Positions 35,067 to 43,924 of a stretch of DNA of 64,000 bases are shown here, piece by piece. This stretch comes from an uncultured Lachnospiraceae bacterium. GTDB taxonomy: Bacteria > Bacillota > Clostridia > Lachnospirales > Lachnospiraceae. The translations under genes were made by a program, and so were the position numbers. The number at the start of each line of letters is the position of its first letter. Within the stretch, counting starts at the first letter, position 1. The notes beneath the pieces were generated by a model. It made no database searches. It worked only from the letters and a program-made list of their open reading frames with translations, and had not been told where the DNA came from. The stretch is taken from NCBI GenBank assembly GCA_900550285.1, contig URRW01000002.1:62001-126000 (forward strand), given 5' to 3'.

Positions 35067-35292
35067 TCAGTTAATGAAGCCGTAAACATCGTTGATAAAA
35101 AATGCGGCAAAGCAGACAACGACGGAGGTATAAGCGACATTTTTCATCGCAGCCATCGACCAGAGCAGGATCAGATAATTTTCTTCGTTAAAAACAGCAA
35201 AGGACAGCAGGACAAAAAGTGTGGATGCGCTCCATAAAAGCAGATTTCCTTTTGAAAAATAAGATTTTAAGGCATACAGTTTGTTTTTTCAT
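35067..35292 (-). pseudogene. pnuC remnant: N- and C-terminal ends joined, frameshifted in an A6 run
   Basis: A good GGAGGAG site precedes the ATG at 35292, but its frame soon diverges. Adding one A to the run read on the minus strand (T6 at 35284-35289) gives a 75-aa frame: LKSYFSKGNLLLWSAST like the start of PnuC-type nicotinamide riboside transporters, then YLILLWSMAAMKNVAYTSVV and FINDVYGFIN like their end. The central membrane helices (about 150 residues) are missing. So even with the frame repaired this is an internally deleted gene. PnuC identity is from recalled motifs. Confidence 0.5.
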
Positions 35293-35326
35293 CGTGACTC
35301 CTCCTTATGCACAATGGCAAGGATGT

Positions 35327-35385
35327 AAAAAAGCATTCATTTGCACATCTTCAAAGACCTATCGATGTACAGATGAATGCTTTTT
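35327..35385. terminator. Bidirectional terminator
   Basis: AAAAAAGCATTCAT with ATGAATGCTTTTT, extended inward by ACATC/GATGT pairs. The A- and T-runs at the two ends make it work on either strand. Confidence 0.7.
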
Positions 35386-35442
35386 GCATTCCTACCCGGT
35401 GGCAGTTTATTTTTGTATTTGTTTTTTATAAAGCTTTTTACA

Positions 35443-35730
35443 GAGAACAATCCGCGTATGATGATGGAGACAGATGCTGTACGGGTTATCCGCGCAGTGA
35501 CAAATACGCCGGTGGAAATTCCGGAAGAAAAGGAGGAAGTCAATATGTGCAAGGCAATCGAAGATATGATGGAAGACAGCAGGCAGGAAGGGATTCGGAA
35601 AGGAAAGCAGGAAGCGATAGGCGTATTGGCAGGGCTTGTCCGCGATGGGCTTCTGAGCAGGACGGAAGCGGCAGAACGTCTCCATATGCCGGAGGCTGAG
35701 TTTGAGGAGGAATTGAAAAAGCTGGCTTAG
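35443..35730 (+). pseudogene. C-terminal remnant of a PD-(D/E)XK family transposase-like protein
   Basis: The last 95 codons are recognisable: an acidic linker then NMCKAIEDMMEDSRQEGIRK, a charged helix and a short EAAERLHMPEAEFEEELKK end, as in the C-termini of Rpn-like PD-(D/E)XK proteins common in Lachnospiraceae. The nuclease domain is absent, and upstream sequence in this frame is terminator and AT-rich DNA. It is therefore a leftover, although the internal ATG at 35545 could still be translated. Confidence 0.55.
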
Positions 35731-35773
35731 AAAATAGATTGAGGTTCAAAGCAGGTTTCTTCATGCAATGCCG

Positions 35774-36595
35774 CTAATTCATCCGCCGAAACTGAGCCGG
35801 TGAAACGCCCGTGTGCTGTTTGAACTGCTTGCAGAAGGAAAAATAATCCGGATAGCCAAGCTGGAGGGCAAGCGTTTCCAGCGGAAGCCCGGAGCGCAGG
35901 AGCAGGGATTTTGCGCGGTTTACGCGGACACGGATGGAATATTGCCCAATGGAAAGCCCGACGGCGGACTTAAACTGCTTGCGCAGCGTTTCGTACCCCA
36001 GATTCATCTGCGCGGCAAGCTCCTGTCCGGTGATGCGTCCGGAATAGCGCTCGATAAGGCGGCAGGCGATGCGGATACAGTCCTCGTCTGCCGGGGAACG
36101 GAAGCACCGGGAGGTGATGGTGCACAGAAGCTGCTGCGCTTCAAAATACAGATGCAGAAGCTTCTGTTCGTCGGCAGACTGCATTTCAGAAAGGAGCTTC
36201 TGGGCGGCAGGCAGGAGTTCTTTAAGAGCGGCTTCGTCGCAGCGCATGACCGGACGGTCGGACAAAAGCCCCATGGACAGAAGATTGTGATAGCTTTCTG
36301 CACTGATGCAGATGAAAAATTCAAGCCATCTGCCGTCCGGATTTACGACAGTGGAATGCTTTATTCCGGGGAGGCGCTGTACAAAGGAGCCGCGGGAGAG
36401 CCTGATGCAGTCGTGGTTTTTGTCGTAATATTCGCCTTCCCCATCCAAAAGGAGCAGTCCGCCGTAATGTTCAAAAGTAATATCGAGGTTATTTCCGCGC
36501 TCGTCGGGTTTGTATATAAAGCCGCAGGAAAGATTCCCGGCGGTCTTATTCGGACCGACGGTGCGGTAGGATACACGGGTTTTATAGGTCAGCAT
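35774..36595 (-). CDS. AraC-family transcription regulator
   Basis: 273 aa with GGAGG at the start. The N-terminal cupin-like sensor part (about 20-110) is followed by a helical linker and two C-terminal HTH motifs (about 175-273): ITGQELAAQMNLGYETLRKQ and ETLALQLGYPDYFSFCKQFK, ending in GVSPAQFRRMN. It is divergent from the corrinoid methyltransferase locus with a 230-base gap, so it may control the first UroD-like gene. The ligand is unknown. Confidence 0.85.
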   Translation of the reverse strand: MLTYKTRVSYRTVGPNKTAGNLSCGFIYKPDERGNNLDITFEHYGGLLLLDGEGEYYDKNHDCIRLSRGSFVQRLPGIKHSTVVNPDGRWLEFFICISAESYHNLLSMGLLSDRPVMRCDEAALKELLPAAQKLLSEMQSADEQKLLHLYFEAQQLLCTITSRCFRSPADEDCIRIACRLIERYSGRITGQELAAQMNLGYETLRKQFKSAVGLSIGQYSIRVRVNRAKSLLLRSGLPLETLALQLGYPDYFSFCKQFKQHTGVSPAQFRRMN

Positions 36596-36825
36596 AAGCC
36601 CCTCCTGTCATGGAAATGCTTTGGATTTCCTAAATGATGCGGAATAAAATTTTTTGCCAAATTTGACATAAAAAATTCCCATAACATCCATTCTATTTTG
36701 CATAATTCCAGTATATCATAGGGATAAATGGAAATGCAATATATTCCAAAAGTGACAAATTTAAAAAGCCGTGCCAATGCAGGGGGGGACTGCCGGACAA
36801 TGGAACGGTCAGAATGGAGGACGCA

Positions 36826-37905
36826 ATGACAGAGCGCGAGAATTTTTTTTCAATCATCAAAAGGACAGGATACGAGCGGATTCCGGTTATGTATGATTTT
36901 TGCCCGTATCTGCAGGAAACCTGCAGCGATAAGGTAGAGGCGCTGTATCGGGAGAGCGGTTTTACACCGTCCCCGATGGTATATGCAAAGCCGCTTCCGG
37001 TCAAGGATGCGGATACGGAAAAATTCCGGAAATATTATGACGATTTGAAGGAAGGGGCGACGATAGACATTTTCGGCGTGGCAAACGAGCCGGGAAGCGC
37101 GGCGGCAATGCACATGACCCACATGCGGCATCCGCTGGAAAAGATGGAGACGATGGAGGAGCTGGAAGCATATCCCTTCCCGGAATTTGTCTGGGATGAA
37201 GAGGATGTGGCGCAGCAGCTTGCCGTCAATACAGAATGGAAGAAAAAAGACCGGGTGGTATGCGGAGGCATGCAGTGTACGATCTGGGAGACGGCATGGT
37301 ATATGCGCGGCATGGAAGTGCTTATGATGGATATGATGTCGGACGACGAGATGGCGGAGTTTGTGCTGGACAAGGTAACGGACATCGCGGTGCAGAGGGC
37401 GCGGTATTATGCAAAAACAGGCGCAGATATTCTTTATTTCGGCGATGACGTGGGAATGCAGCGTTCGATCATGATGAGCAAGGAGCTGTATCGGACATGA
37501 CTCAAGCCCCGCCTGAAAAAAGTGGTGGACGCGGCGCGAAAGATCAATCCGGACGTGATTATTTTTTATCATTCCTGCGGCTTTGTGGAGCCGTTTATCG
37601 ACGATCTGATCGAGGTCGGCATCGACGTTTTAAATCCGGTGCAGCCCGAATGTATGGATTTTAAAGAGATCCATGACAAATACGGCGACAGGATCTCCTT
37701 CCACGGAACGATCGGGACGCAGACGACGATGCCCTTTGGCGCGCCGGAGGAGGTGCGCGCCGAGGTGTTTAGAAATCTGGATATAGCGGGTAAAAAAGGC
37801 GGCCTTTTGGTATCCCCGACCCATCTTTTGGAGCCCGAAGTGCCGTGGGAGAATATTAAAGCCTATATCGAAGCGTGCAGGGACTATACAAGGTCTGAGT
37901 CCTGA
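36826..37905 (+). pseudogene. UroD-like corrinoid methyltransferase with in-frame TGA
   Basis: 359 codons from the ATG at 36826 (GGAGG at 36816-36820). The frame is open except for TGA at 37498-37500 (codon 225), in the context KELYRT-stop-LKPRLKKVVDAA. Relatives have a tryptophan or similar residue here, so a single G-to-A change (TGG to TGA) fits. After it the family motif IIFYHSCGFVEPFIDDLIE and NPVQPECMDF continue without a frame change. UroD-fold methyltransferases of this type (MtaA/MtbA, O-demethylase MTI) move methyl groups to or from corrinoid proteins. An internal GTG at 37522 could restart translation but would give only the C-terminal third. Confidence 0.8.
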
Positions 37906-38759
37906 GAAGGATCGCTGCGGTACTGGCTGGGCGTTTTGCCGGTATACTTTTTAAAAAGCGTGGCAAAGTAGTTTGGCGTGTCAAAAGAGAGCATGTCCGA
38001 AACCTGCGTAACCGAAAAGCCCTCCTGAAGAAGCTGCTTGGAGCGTGCGATTTTGACATAATTGATAAAGGCGCGGGGAGTGATCCCTGTCTCTTCCTTG
38101 AATTTTGCCTTGAAACGGGACAGGGAAAGCCCGCAGCTTTCGGCGGCGCTTTCCAGAGAGATCGGTTCGTCGATATGCTCGTGGATATAGACGATGGATT
38201 CGCTGATCTGATCCGCCTGAAGGGGCTTTAGGTCGCGGGAAAGCAGGATGAGACGGTAGAGGCAGCCGGCAAACAGCTCCTGCCCCATCGAAAGCGTGAT
38301 CGGATCGGGGGATGCAAGGCAAAAAAAGGCTTCCCGCAGCTGGCTTTCCAGCGCAGCGTTTCCACGGAAAATGCGGGGCAGCCCGTGGAGCGCGCGGGCA
38401 AGCTCGGACGCCTTTGGGCTGCGGAAGGTCTGGGAAAGGGCAGAAAGCCTGATCTGAAACCAGATCAGGTCGCTGATGTGCTCCGGAAAGTTGCAGGAGC
38501 TGTGGGGTTCCCCGGTGCGCGTTACAAAAATATCATAGCCGGTCAGCCGGAACAGATGCCCGGCGGTTTCGTAAAGCTGGAAGCCTTTGAGCAGAAAAAC
38601 GATTTCCATGCAGTCGGGATGGACGTGCGGAGCGAGCGGCTTTTCCGCTTTTTCAGATGTCTGGATGCCAAAGGAGCAAAGCCACGGAAGCTGCGTCTGG
38701 GCGGGGGTAAGTATTTTGCGGTGGGGAGTCCAGCAGGGCTCGTCGATCAGAGGAATCAT
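37884..38759 (-). CDS. AraC-family regulator inside the corrinoid locus
   Basis: 291 aa with AAGGAG before the ATG. The N-terminal cupin domain carries APHVHPDCMEIVFLLKG. The C-terminal double HTH is ISLESAAESCGLSLSRFKAK and FSVTQVSDMLSFDTPNYFAT, closing with KYTGKTPSQYRSD. It is convergent with the broken methyltransferase (22-base overlap at the ends) and divergent from the operon that starts at 38910. That makes it the likely activator of the methyl-transfer operon in response to the substrate. Confidence 0.87.
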   Translation of the reverse strand: MIPLIDEPCWTPHRKILTPAQTQLPWLCSFGIQTSEKAEKPLAPHVHPDCMEIVFLLKGFQLYETAGHLFRLTGYDIFVTRTGEPHSSCNFPEHISDLIWFQIRLSALSQTFRSPKASELARALHGLPRIFRGNAALESQLREAFFCLASPDPITLSMGQELFAGCLYRLILLSRDLKPLQADQISESIVYIHEHIDEPISLESAAESCGLSLSRFKAKFKEETGITPRAFINYVKIARSKQLLQEGFSVTQVSDMLSFDTPNYFATLFKKYTGKTPSQYRSDPSQDSDLV

Positions 38760-38909
38760 GGTGTCTCCTTCCAGTAAAAACGAAGAAAAATATATAATTT
38801 CGTATCAGATATTTTTTTGAATGCGGGATAAATTTATATTTATTATAATCGTTTTGAAAGAAAATGCAACAGAAAATCCAAAGCATTTTGGAAGAGGAGG
38901 AGAGGCATT

Positions 38910-39929
38910 ATGACATCGAAGGAACGGGTGCTTGCCACGCTCGAATTCAGGAATACGCAGGACCGTCTTCCGCGCCAGCTCTGGTCGCTGCCCTGGGCAA
39001 ACGAGCACTGCCCGGAAATGATGGAGCGGCTTGCGCGCGATTTTGAATGGGATTTTGATGGACCGGATACGGTGCTGAAAGAACAGCCTTCCACAAAGGG
39101 CGACCCTTATGCGGTTGGGGAATATGTGGACGAGTGGGGCTGCATTTTTACAAACATCCACCGGGGCGTGATCGGGGAGGTAAAACAGCCGATCGTAGAG
39201 GACGACGACTGGGGCGACGCAGGAAGGATACATATTCCGGAAGAGCTTTTGAGCTTTGACGTCGATCAGGTAAACCGTTCCTGTGAAAAGAAGCAGGATA
39301 AGTTTTTATTTGCGTCATGCTGTCCGCGTCCCTTTGAGCAGCTGCAGTTTATCCGGGGAACCGCAGACCTTTACATGGATCTGATGGATCCGTCCCCGAA
39401 GATGCTGGAATTTATGAAGCGGATGCACGATTTTTACAGCCGTCTGATGGAAAAATGGGCAAAGACGGATGTGGACGCGCTGAATATGATGGACGACTGG
39501 GGATCCCAGAACGACCTTCTGATCAGCCCGCAGCTCTGGGACGAATATTTTGCGCCGATGTACCGCGATTATATCGAAATCGCGCATCAGCACGGCAAAA
39601 AGATCTTCATGCATTCGGACGGAAATATCCTGCGGATCATCCCAAAGCTGATCGATCTTGGGCTGGATGCGGTCAACAGCCAGCTGTTCTGCATGGGGCT
39701 TGAAAATCTTGCGCCCTACAAAGGGAAGATCACGTTCTGGGGAGAAATCGACAGACAGCATCTTTTGCCGGAAGGGACGACGGCGGACATCGACAGGGCG
39801 GTGGAAGCGGTTTATAATACGTTATGGAAGGACGGCGGCTGCATCGCACAGTGCGAGTTCGGGCCGGGCGCAAAGCCGGAAAATGTGTACCGCGTTTACA
39901 AGGCGTGGGAACAGATCAGAAACAGATAA
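38910..39929 (+). CDS. UroD-like methyltransferase, probable substrate:corrinoid methyltransferase (MTI type)
   Basis: 339 aa, strong GGAGGAG site. UroD (PF01208-type) barrel. The metal-ligand region reads KKIFMHSDGNILRIIPKLID, so the Cys of the HxC motif found in MtaA-like enzymes is an Asp here. A late Cys is in CIAQCEFGPGAKPENV. It is the first intact gene of the plus-strand operon and is followed 69 bases later by the corrinoid protein, the order of known O-demethylase operons. The natural methyl donor is not readable from the sequence. Confidence 0.75.
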   Translation: MTSKERVLATLEFRNTQDRLPRQLWSLPWANEHCPEMMERLARDFEWDFDGPDTVLKEQPSTKGDPYAVGEYVDEWGCIFTNIHRGVIGEVKQPIVEDDDWGDAGRIHIPEELLSFDVDQVNRSCEKKQDKFLFASCCPRPFEQLQFIRGTADLYMDLMDPSPKMLEFMKRMHDFYSRLMEKWAKTDVDALNMMDDWGSQNDLLISPQLWDEYFAPMYRDYIEIAHQHGKKIFMHSDGNILRIIPKLIDLGLDAVNSQLFCMGLENLAPYKGKITFWGEIDRQHLLPEGTTADIDRAVEAVYNTLWKDGGCIAQCEFGPGAKPENVYRVYKAWEQIRNR

Positions 39930-39998
39930 AGAGATCACCAATTTAAATTTACATAATAATTCATGAAACAAAAGGCAGGAATGCCGGGAGGAAAAAGG

Positions 39999-40640
39999 AT
40001 GAGCATTTTAAACGAGATTTCTGAAAATCTGCAGAAGGGCAAGGCAAAGATCGTAAAGGAGCTGGTTCAGCAGGCGATCGACGAGGGCATCTCCGCACGC
40101 GACATTCTGGAGCAGGGCCTGATGGCAGGCATGGATGTAGTGGGCGAGAAGTTTAGGAAGAACGAGGTTTTCGTTCCCGAGGTTTTAGTGGCGGCGCGCG
40201 CGATGAACATGGGCGCAAACCTGTTAAAGCCCCTGCTGTCTGAGGGCGGCGTGGCAGCAGCCGGAAAGGTGTGCATCGGCACGGTAAAGGGCGACCTGCA
40301 TGACATCGGCAAAAACCTTGTGAAGATGATGATGGAAGGAAAAGGGCTGGAGGTTGTGGATCTGGGTACGGACGTGGATCCCGAGACATATGTAAAGACT
40401 GCGGTCGAGCAGAACTGCCAGATCATCTGCTGTTCCGCCCTTCTGACAACGACCATGCCGGTAATGGGCGAAGTCGTAAAAGAGGCTGAAAAAGCGGGCA
40501 TCCGCGGCAAGGTAAAGATCATGATCGGCGGCGCGCCTGTGACGGAAGCCTTCTGCGAGCAGATCGGCGCCGATAAATATACGACAGATGCGGCAAGCGC
40601 AGCCGACGCAGCAGTGGAATTTTGCCGCGCGATCGCATAA
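39999..40640 (+). CDS. Corrinoid (B12-binding) protein, MtbC/MtgC type
   Basis: 213 aa from the ATG at 39999, after GGAGG. The helical cap domain (residues 1-85) includes NEVFVPEVLVAARAMN. The Rossmann B12 domain has the base-off histidine motif GDLHDIGKNLV (DxHxxG) and the CCSALLTTTMPVM and GGAPVTEAFCEQIGAD segments. It carries the methyl group on cobalt between the methyltransferases encoded around it. Length and domain order are normal for the family. Confidence 0.93.
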   Translation: MSILNEISENLQKGKAKIVKELVQQAIDEGISARDILEQGLMAGMDVVGEKFRKNEVFVPEVLVAARAMNMGANLLKPLLSEGGVAAAGKVCIGTVKGDLHDIGKNLVKMMMEGKGLEVVDLGTDVDPETYVKTAVEQNCQIICCSALLTTTMPVMGEVVKEAEKAGIRGKVKIMIGGAPVTEAFCEQIGADKYTTDAASAADAAVEFCRAIA

Positions 40641-40641
40641 G

Positions 40642-41223
40642 ATGGGCGCAGAGAAGGCGTTTCAGGAGTTCGGGCGGACAGCCTTTGACCCGGAACGCTT
40701 AAAAGAAGAGATTATCGGGCTTGGGGCAAAGGCGGCTGCGCTGATCGCCGTGGAGGAGATCTCTTTTGATACGGCGTTCCGCAGCATGTGCGCCTCCAAT
40801 GCCTGCGGCAATTACGGAAGAAGCTATATGTGTCCCCCGGACATCGGGGAGATCGAAGCGCTGATTGCAGAGGCGAAGGGCTATACTTATGCGATTGTTT
40901 ACCAGACTGTCGGGCTTTTGGAGGACAGCTATGACTTTGAAGGCATGATGGAGGCGGGACAGCGGCATAACGATTTGGCGCAGAAGGTACGGGAACTGTT
41001 TGAGAAAAGCTGCCGGGAAAAAGCGCTCCATCTGGGCGCGGGCGGCTGCCGCCTCTGCCCGGTGTGCGGCAAAAAGACGGGAGAGCCGTGCCGCTTTCCG
41101 GAGCGCGCGATGTCGTCGCTGGAGGCTTACGGCGTGAACGTATCGGAGCTGGCGGCACAGTGCGGCATGCGCTATATCAACGGGGAAAATACGGTGACGT
41201 ATTTTGGCGCGGTACTTTTTTGA
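40642..41223 (+). CDS. DUF2284 predicted metal-binding protein
   Basis: 193 aa; the ATG lies one base after the corrinoid protein stop, so translation is coupled. Cysteine motifs SMCASNACGNYGRSYMCPP and LGAGGCRLCPVCGKKTGEPC, followed by FPERAMSSLEAYGVNV, define DUF2284. The cysteines look fit for an iron-sulfur or zinc site. Members often occur in corrinoid methyltransferase loci, but their role is not established. A part in corrinoid reduction or maturation is my inference from this placement. Confidence 0.82.
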   Translation: MGAEKAFQEFGRTAFDPERLKEEIIGLGAKAAALIAVEEISFDTAFRSMCASNACGNYGRSYMCPPDIGEIEALIAEAKGYTYAIVYQTVGLLEDSYDFEGMMEAGQRHNDLAQKVRELFEKSCREKALHLGAGGCRLCPVCGKKTGEPCRFPERAMSSLEAYGVNVSELAAQCGMRYINGENTVTYFGAVLF

Positions 41224-41313
41224 CCGGCAGGTGATTGGCTGAAAATGCGTTCATGCGCGCTGTATTTTGAAAATCAGGATGCTTTTGAAACAGGGTTTGG
41301 AAAGGCTGAAAAC

Positions 41314-42336
41314 ATGAAAAGAGATATGAAAAGGTGGCTGGAGGAGTGGCAGGCTGCGCCCGTAAAAAAGGCGTTCCCGGTGCTTTCCTTCCCGGCGATC
41401 CAGTTAATGGGAATCAATGTAAAGGATCTGATCAGCGACGCCGGCGCTCAGGCAAAGGGCATGAAGCTTGTAGCGGAGAGGACTGACAGCGTAGCGTCCG
41501 TAAGCCTGATGGATCTTTCCGTGGAAGCGGAGTGCTTCGGCGCAAAAATCCGGGTTTCGGAGGATGAAGTGCCTACCGTGATCGAAAGCGTGGTGTCTAC
41601 AGAAGAAGAGGCAGAGGCGCTGGAAATCCCGCCGATCGGAAGCGGGCGCACCGGGCTGTATATCGACGCGATCAGACAGGCGGCACAGGAGATCACGGAC
41701 CGTCCGGTATTTGCGGGCGTGATCGGGCCTTACTCTCTGGCAGGGCGTCTGATGGATGTGACCGAGATCATGATTTTGTGCTATGAGGAGCCGGACATGG
41801 TTCATACGGTTCTGAAAAAGGCGACGCAGTTTTTGATCGATTACTGTCTGGCATATAAGGAGGCGGGCGCAAACGGCGTGGTGATCGCAGAGCCGCTGGC
41901 AGGCGTGCTTTCCCCTGCGCTGGAAGAGGAGTTTTCCGAGTCTTATGTGCGTGAGATCGTGGAAGCGGTGCAGGATGATTCCTTTGCCGTGATCTATCAT
42001 AACTGCGGCAACGGGACGATGATGATGACGGATTCCATCGCGGCGACAGGGGCGGCGGCGTTCCATTTCGGCAACGCAGTGGATATGGAAGAGATGCTGG
42101 AAAAGATGCCGAAGGATAAGCTTGTAATGGGCAACATCGATCCGGCGGGGCAGTTCAGAAACGGGACGCCTGAATCCATCCGTCAGGAGACGCTTGCGCT
42201 CATGGAAAGATGCTGCAAATATGACAACTTCGTTATTTCGTCGGGCTGCGACATCCCGCCGATGTCGAAGTGGGAAAATATTGACGCATTTTTTGGCGCG
42301 GTAGCGGAATTTTACGGAGCGGACAAAGAGGCGTAA
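41314..42336 (+). CDS. MtaA/MtbA-like UroD-family methyltransferase with intact zinc motif
   Basis: 340 aa from the ATG at 41314 (MKRDMKRWLEEW), preferred over 41245 because the family alignment begins there and GGAAAGG precedes it. The zinc motif of methylcobamide-dependent transferases is complete: His and Cys in VIYHNCGNGTMMM and the distal Cys in ISSGCDIPPMSKW. The GVIGPYSLAGRLMD and GNIDPAGQF segments are also typical. It is the best candidate in the locus for activating a thiol or other acceptor, or for the second methyl-transfer step. No MtrH/MetH-type transferase is present in the window. Confidence 0.8.
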   Translation: MKRDMKRWLEEWQAAPVKKAFPVLSFPAIQLMGINVKDLISDAGAQAKGMKLVAERTDSVASVSLMDLSVEAECFGAKIRVSEDEVPTVIESVVSTEEEAEALEIPPIGSGRTGLYIDAIRQAAQEITDRPVFAGVIGPYSLAGRLMDVTEIMILCYEEPDMVHTVLKKATQFLIDYCLAYKEAGANGVVIAEPLAGVLSPALEEEFSESYVREIVEAVQDDSFAVIYHNCGNGTMMMTDSIAATGAAAFHFGNAVDMEEMLEKMPKDKLVMGNIDPAGQFRNGTPESIRQETLALMERCCKYDNFVISSGCDIPPMSKWENIDAFFGAVAEFYGADKEA

Positions 42337-42364
42337 GAAGCCCTGTCCGGAAATGAGGGAAACA

Positions 42365-43891
42365 ATGGGAAGCGATGGAACAAAGATCCGGTTTTTTATA
42401 AACGGGGAGCTGCTTTTTACAGAACCGGGCGCGAAGGTAAGCGGGCTTCTGGACAGCTCGCACGGGGTAGAGATGCCCTGCGGCGGCAGGCATGCCTGCG
42501 GTAAGTGCATGGTGTATGCAAAAGGCGCATTTCAGGGGCCGTCAGAAACAGAAAAAGAGCTGCTCGGGGCAGAACGGCTGGAACAGGGAATACGGCTTGC
42601 GTGTTTTCTGGAAGCCGTGCCGGACGGGGAAATCCGGGCGCTTCATAAACGGCAGGACAGCGACGATACGATCTGTCTGGAAGGCGCAGGCGGGGAGCAC
42701 AGCAGGGCTCCCCTGCGCCTTTACCGTCATTTGGGGGCGGCAGTGGACATCGGGACGACGACCATTGCGGCTTCTTTGTATCAGGACGGCGTTCTGGCAG
42801 GAAGCAAGGGGGCGTGGAATCCCCAGTCGGTGCTGGGCGCAGATGTGATCAGCCGGATCGAGGCGTCGCTGGAAGGAAAGGCGCAGCAGCTTGCAGCGCT
42901 TGTAAGGGGCGCGATTTCACAGCTTCTGGATTCGCTTGCGGAGCGTGTCCGGGAACGGGCAGAAGACATCGAGACGGTTGTGATCACAGGCAATACGGCG
43001 ATGCTTTATTTTCTGACCGGTAAAAATCCTTATGCCCTGTCCCGCGCGCCCTTTGAGGCGGACGAGCTGTTCGGCATATGGACGTCCGGGGAGGCGCTGG
43101 GGCTTTGCTGCAAGGATGCGGACGTATACCTTCCCCGCTGTATTTCCGCTTTCGTGGGAGCGGACATCACGACGGCGATATTGGGAAGCGGCATCTGTAA
43201 TACGGAACAGACTGCCATGATGACAGATGTGGGGACAAACGGCGAGATCGTTTTATTTTCCAAAGGCCGTCTGGTCTGCTGTGCGACGGCGGCAGGGCCT
43301 GCGTTTGAGGGCGCGGGGCTTTCCTGCGGGATGCGCGGCGTAAACGGCGCGATCGACCATGTGAAATGGGAGGACGGCGCGTGGAAGGTACATGTGATCG
43401 GCTCAAAGGAGGCGCAGGGAATCTGCGGCAGCGGCGTGATCGACGGAGTTGCCGCCCTTTTGGAAAGCGGGCTTTTAGACGAGACGGGCTATCTGGAGGA
43501 CGACGTTTCCTTTGAAGGAAAGGTTGGGCTTTCGGCGGCGGACATCCGGCAGGTGCAGCTGGCAAAGAGCGCGATCCGGTCGGGCATGGAAACGATGCTT
43601 TTGCTGGAAAACAGAAACAGCGCAGAGCTGGATTGTTTGTATGTGGCGGGCGGATTCGGCTCCTACATGTCGGTGGAAAGCGCGGAGAAGATCGGGCTTT
43701 TCCCTCCGATAGAAAAAGAGAAAATCAAAATCTGCGGAAACGCGGCGCTGGCAGGAGCGGCACGCATCCTGCACGATAGCGCCTGCGAAAAAGAATCTGC
43801 GGCGCTGGCAGAGCGCGCAGAGACGGTCAATCTGGGCGGCAATCCGCAGTTTCAGGATTTTTACATGGAATACATGATGTTTGACGAATAA
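42365..43891 (+). CDS. Reductive activator of corrinoid proteins (RACo-like, 2Fe-2S plus ASKHA domain)
   Basis: 508 aa from the ATG at 42365 after GAGGG. The N-terminal ferredoxin-like domain has Cys in MPCGGRHACGKCMVY and LACFLEA. A large DUF4445/ASKHA ATPase domain follows: AAVDIGTTTIAASLY, DVGTNGEIVLF and VAGGFGSYMSVE. RACo proteins use ATP to push an electron onto inactive Co(II) corrinoid protein and return it to Co(I). This gene makes the locus a functional demethylation module rather than a set of stray UroD homologues. Confidence 0.9.
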   Translation: MGSDGTKIRFFINGELLFTEPGAKVSGLLDSSHGVEMPCGGRHACGKCMVYAKGAFQGPSETEKELLGAERLEQGIRLACFLEAVPDGEIRALHKRQDSDDTICLEGAGGEHSRAPLRLYRHLGAAVDIGTTTIAASLYQDGVLAGSKGAWNPQSVLGADVISRIEASLEGKAQQLAALVRGAISQLLDSLAERVRERAEDIETVVITGNTAMLYFLTGKNPYALSRAPFEADELFGIWTSGEALGLCCKDADVYLPRCISAFVGADITTAILGSGICNTEQTAMMTDVGTNGEIVLFSKGRLVCCATAAGPAFEGAGLSCGMRGVNGAIDHVKWEDGAWKVHVIGSKEAQGICGSGVIDGVAALLESGLLDETGYLEDDVSFEGKVGLSAADIRQVQLAKSAIRSGMETMLLLENRNSAELDCLYVAGGFGSYMSVESAEKIGLFPPIEKEKIKICGNAALAGAARILHDSACEKESAALAERAETVNLGGNPQFQDFYMEYMMFDE

Positions 43892-43924
43892 AATGCCGCT
43901 GGTGCGGCGGAATGAGAGGCGAAA

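Noticed and set aside
37498..37500. Selenocysteine or other recoding at the TGA in the UroD-like gene
   Set aside because: No SECIS-like hairpin could be made out right after the TGA, and the position fits tryptophan in relatives, so a point mutation is simpler.
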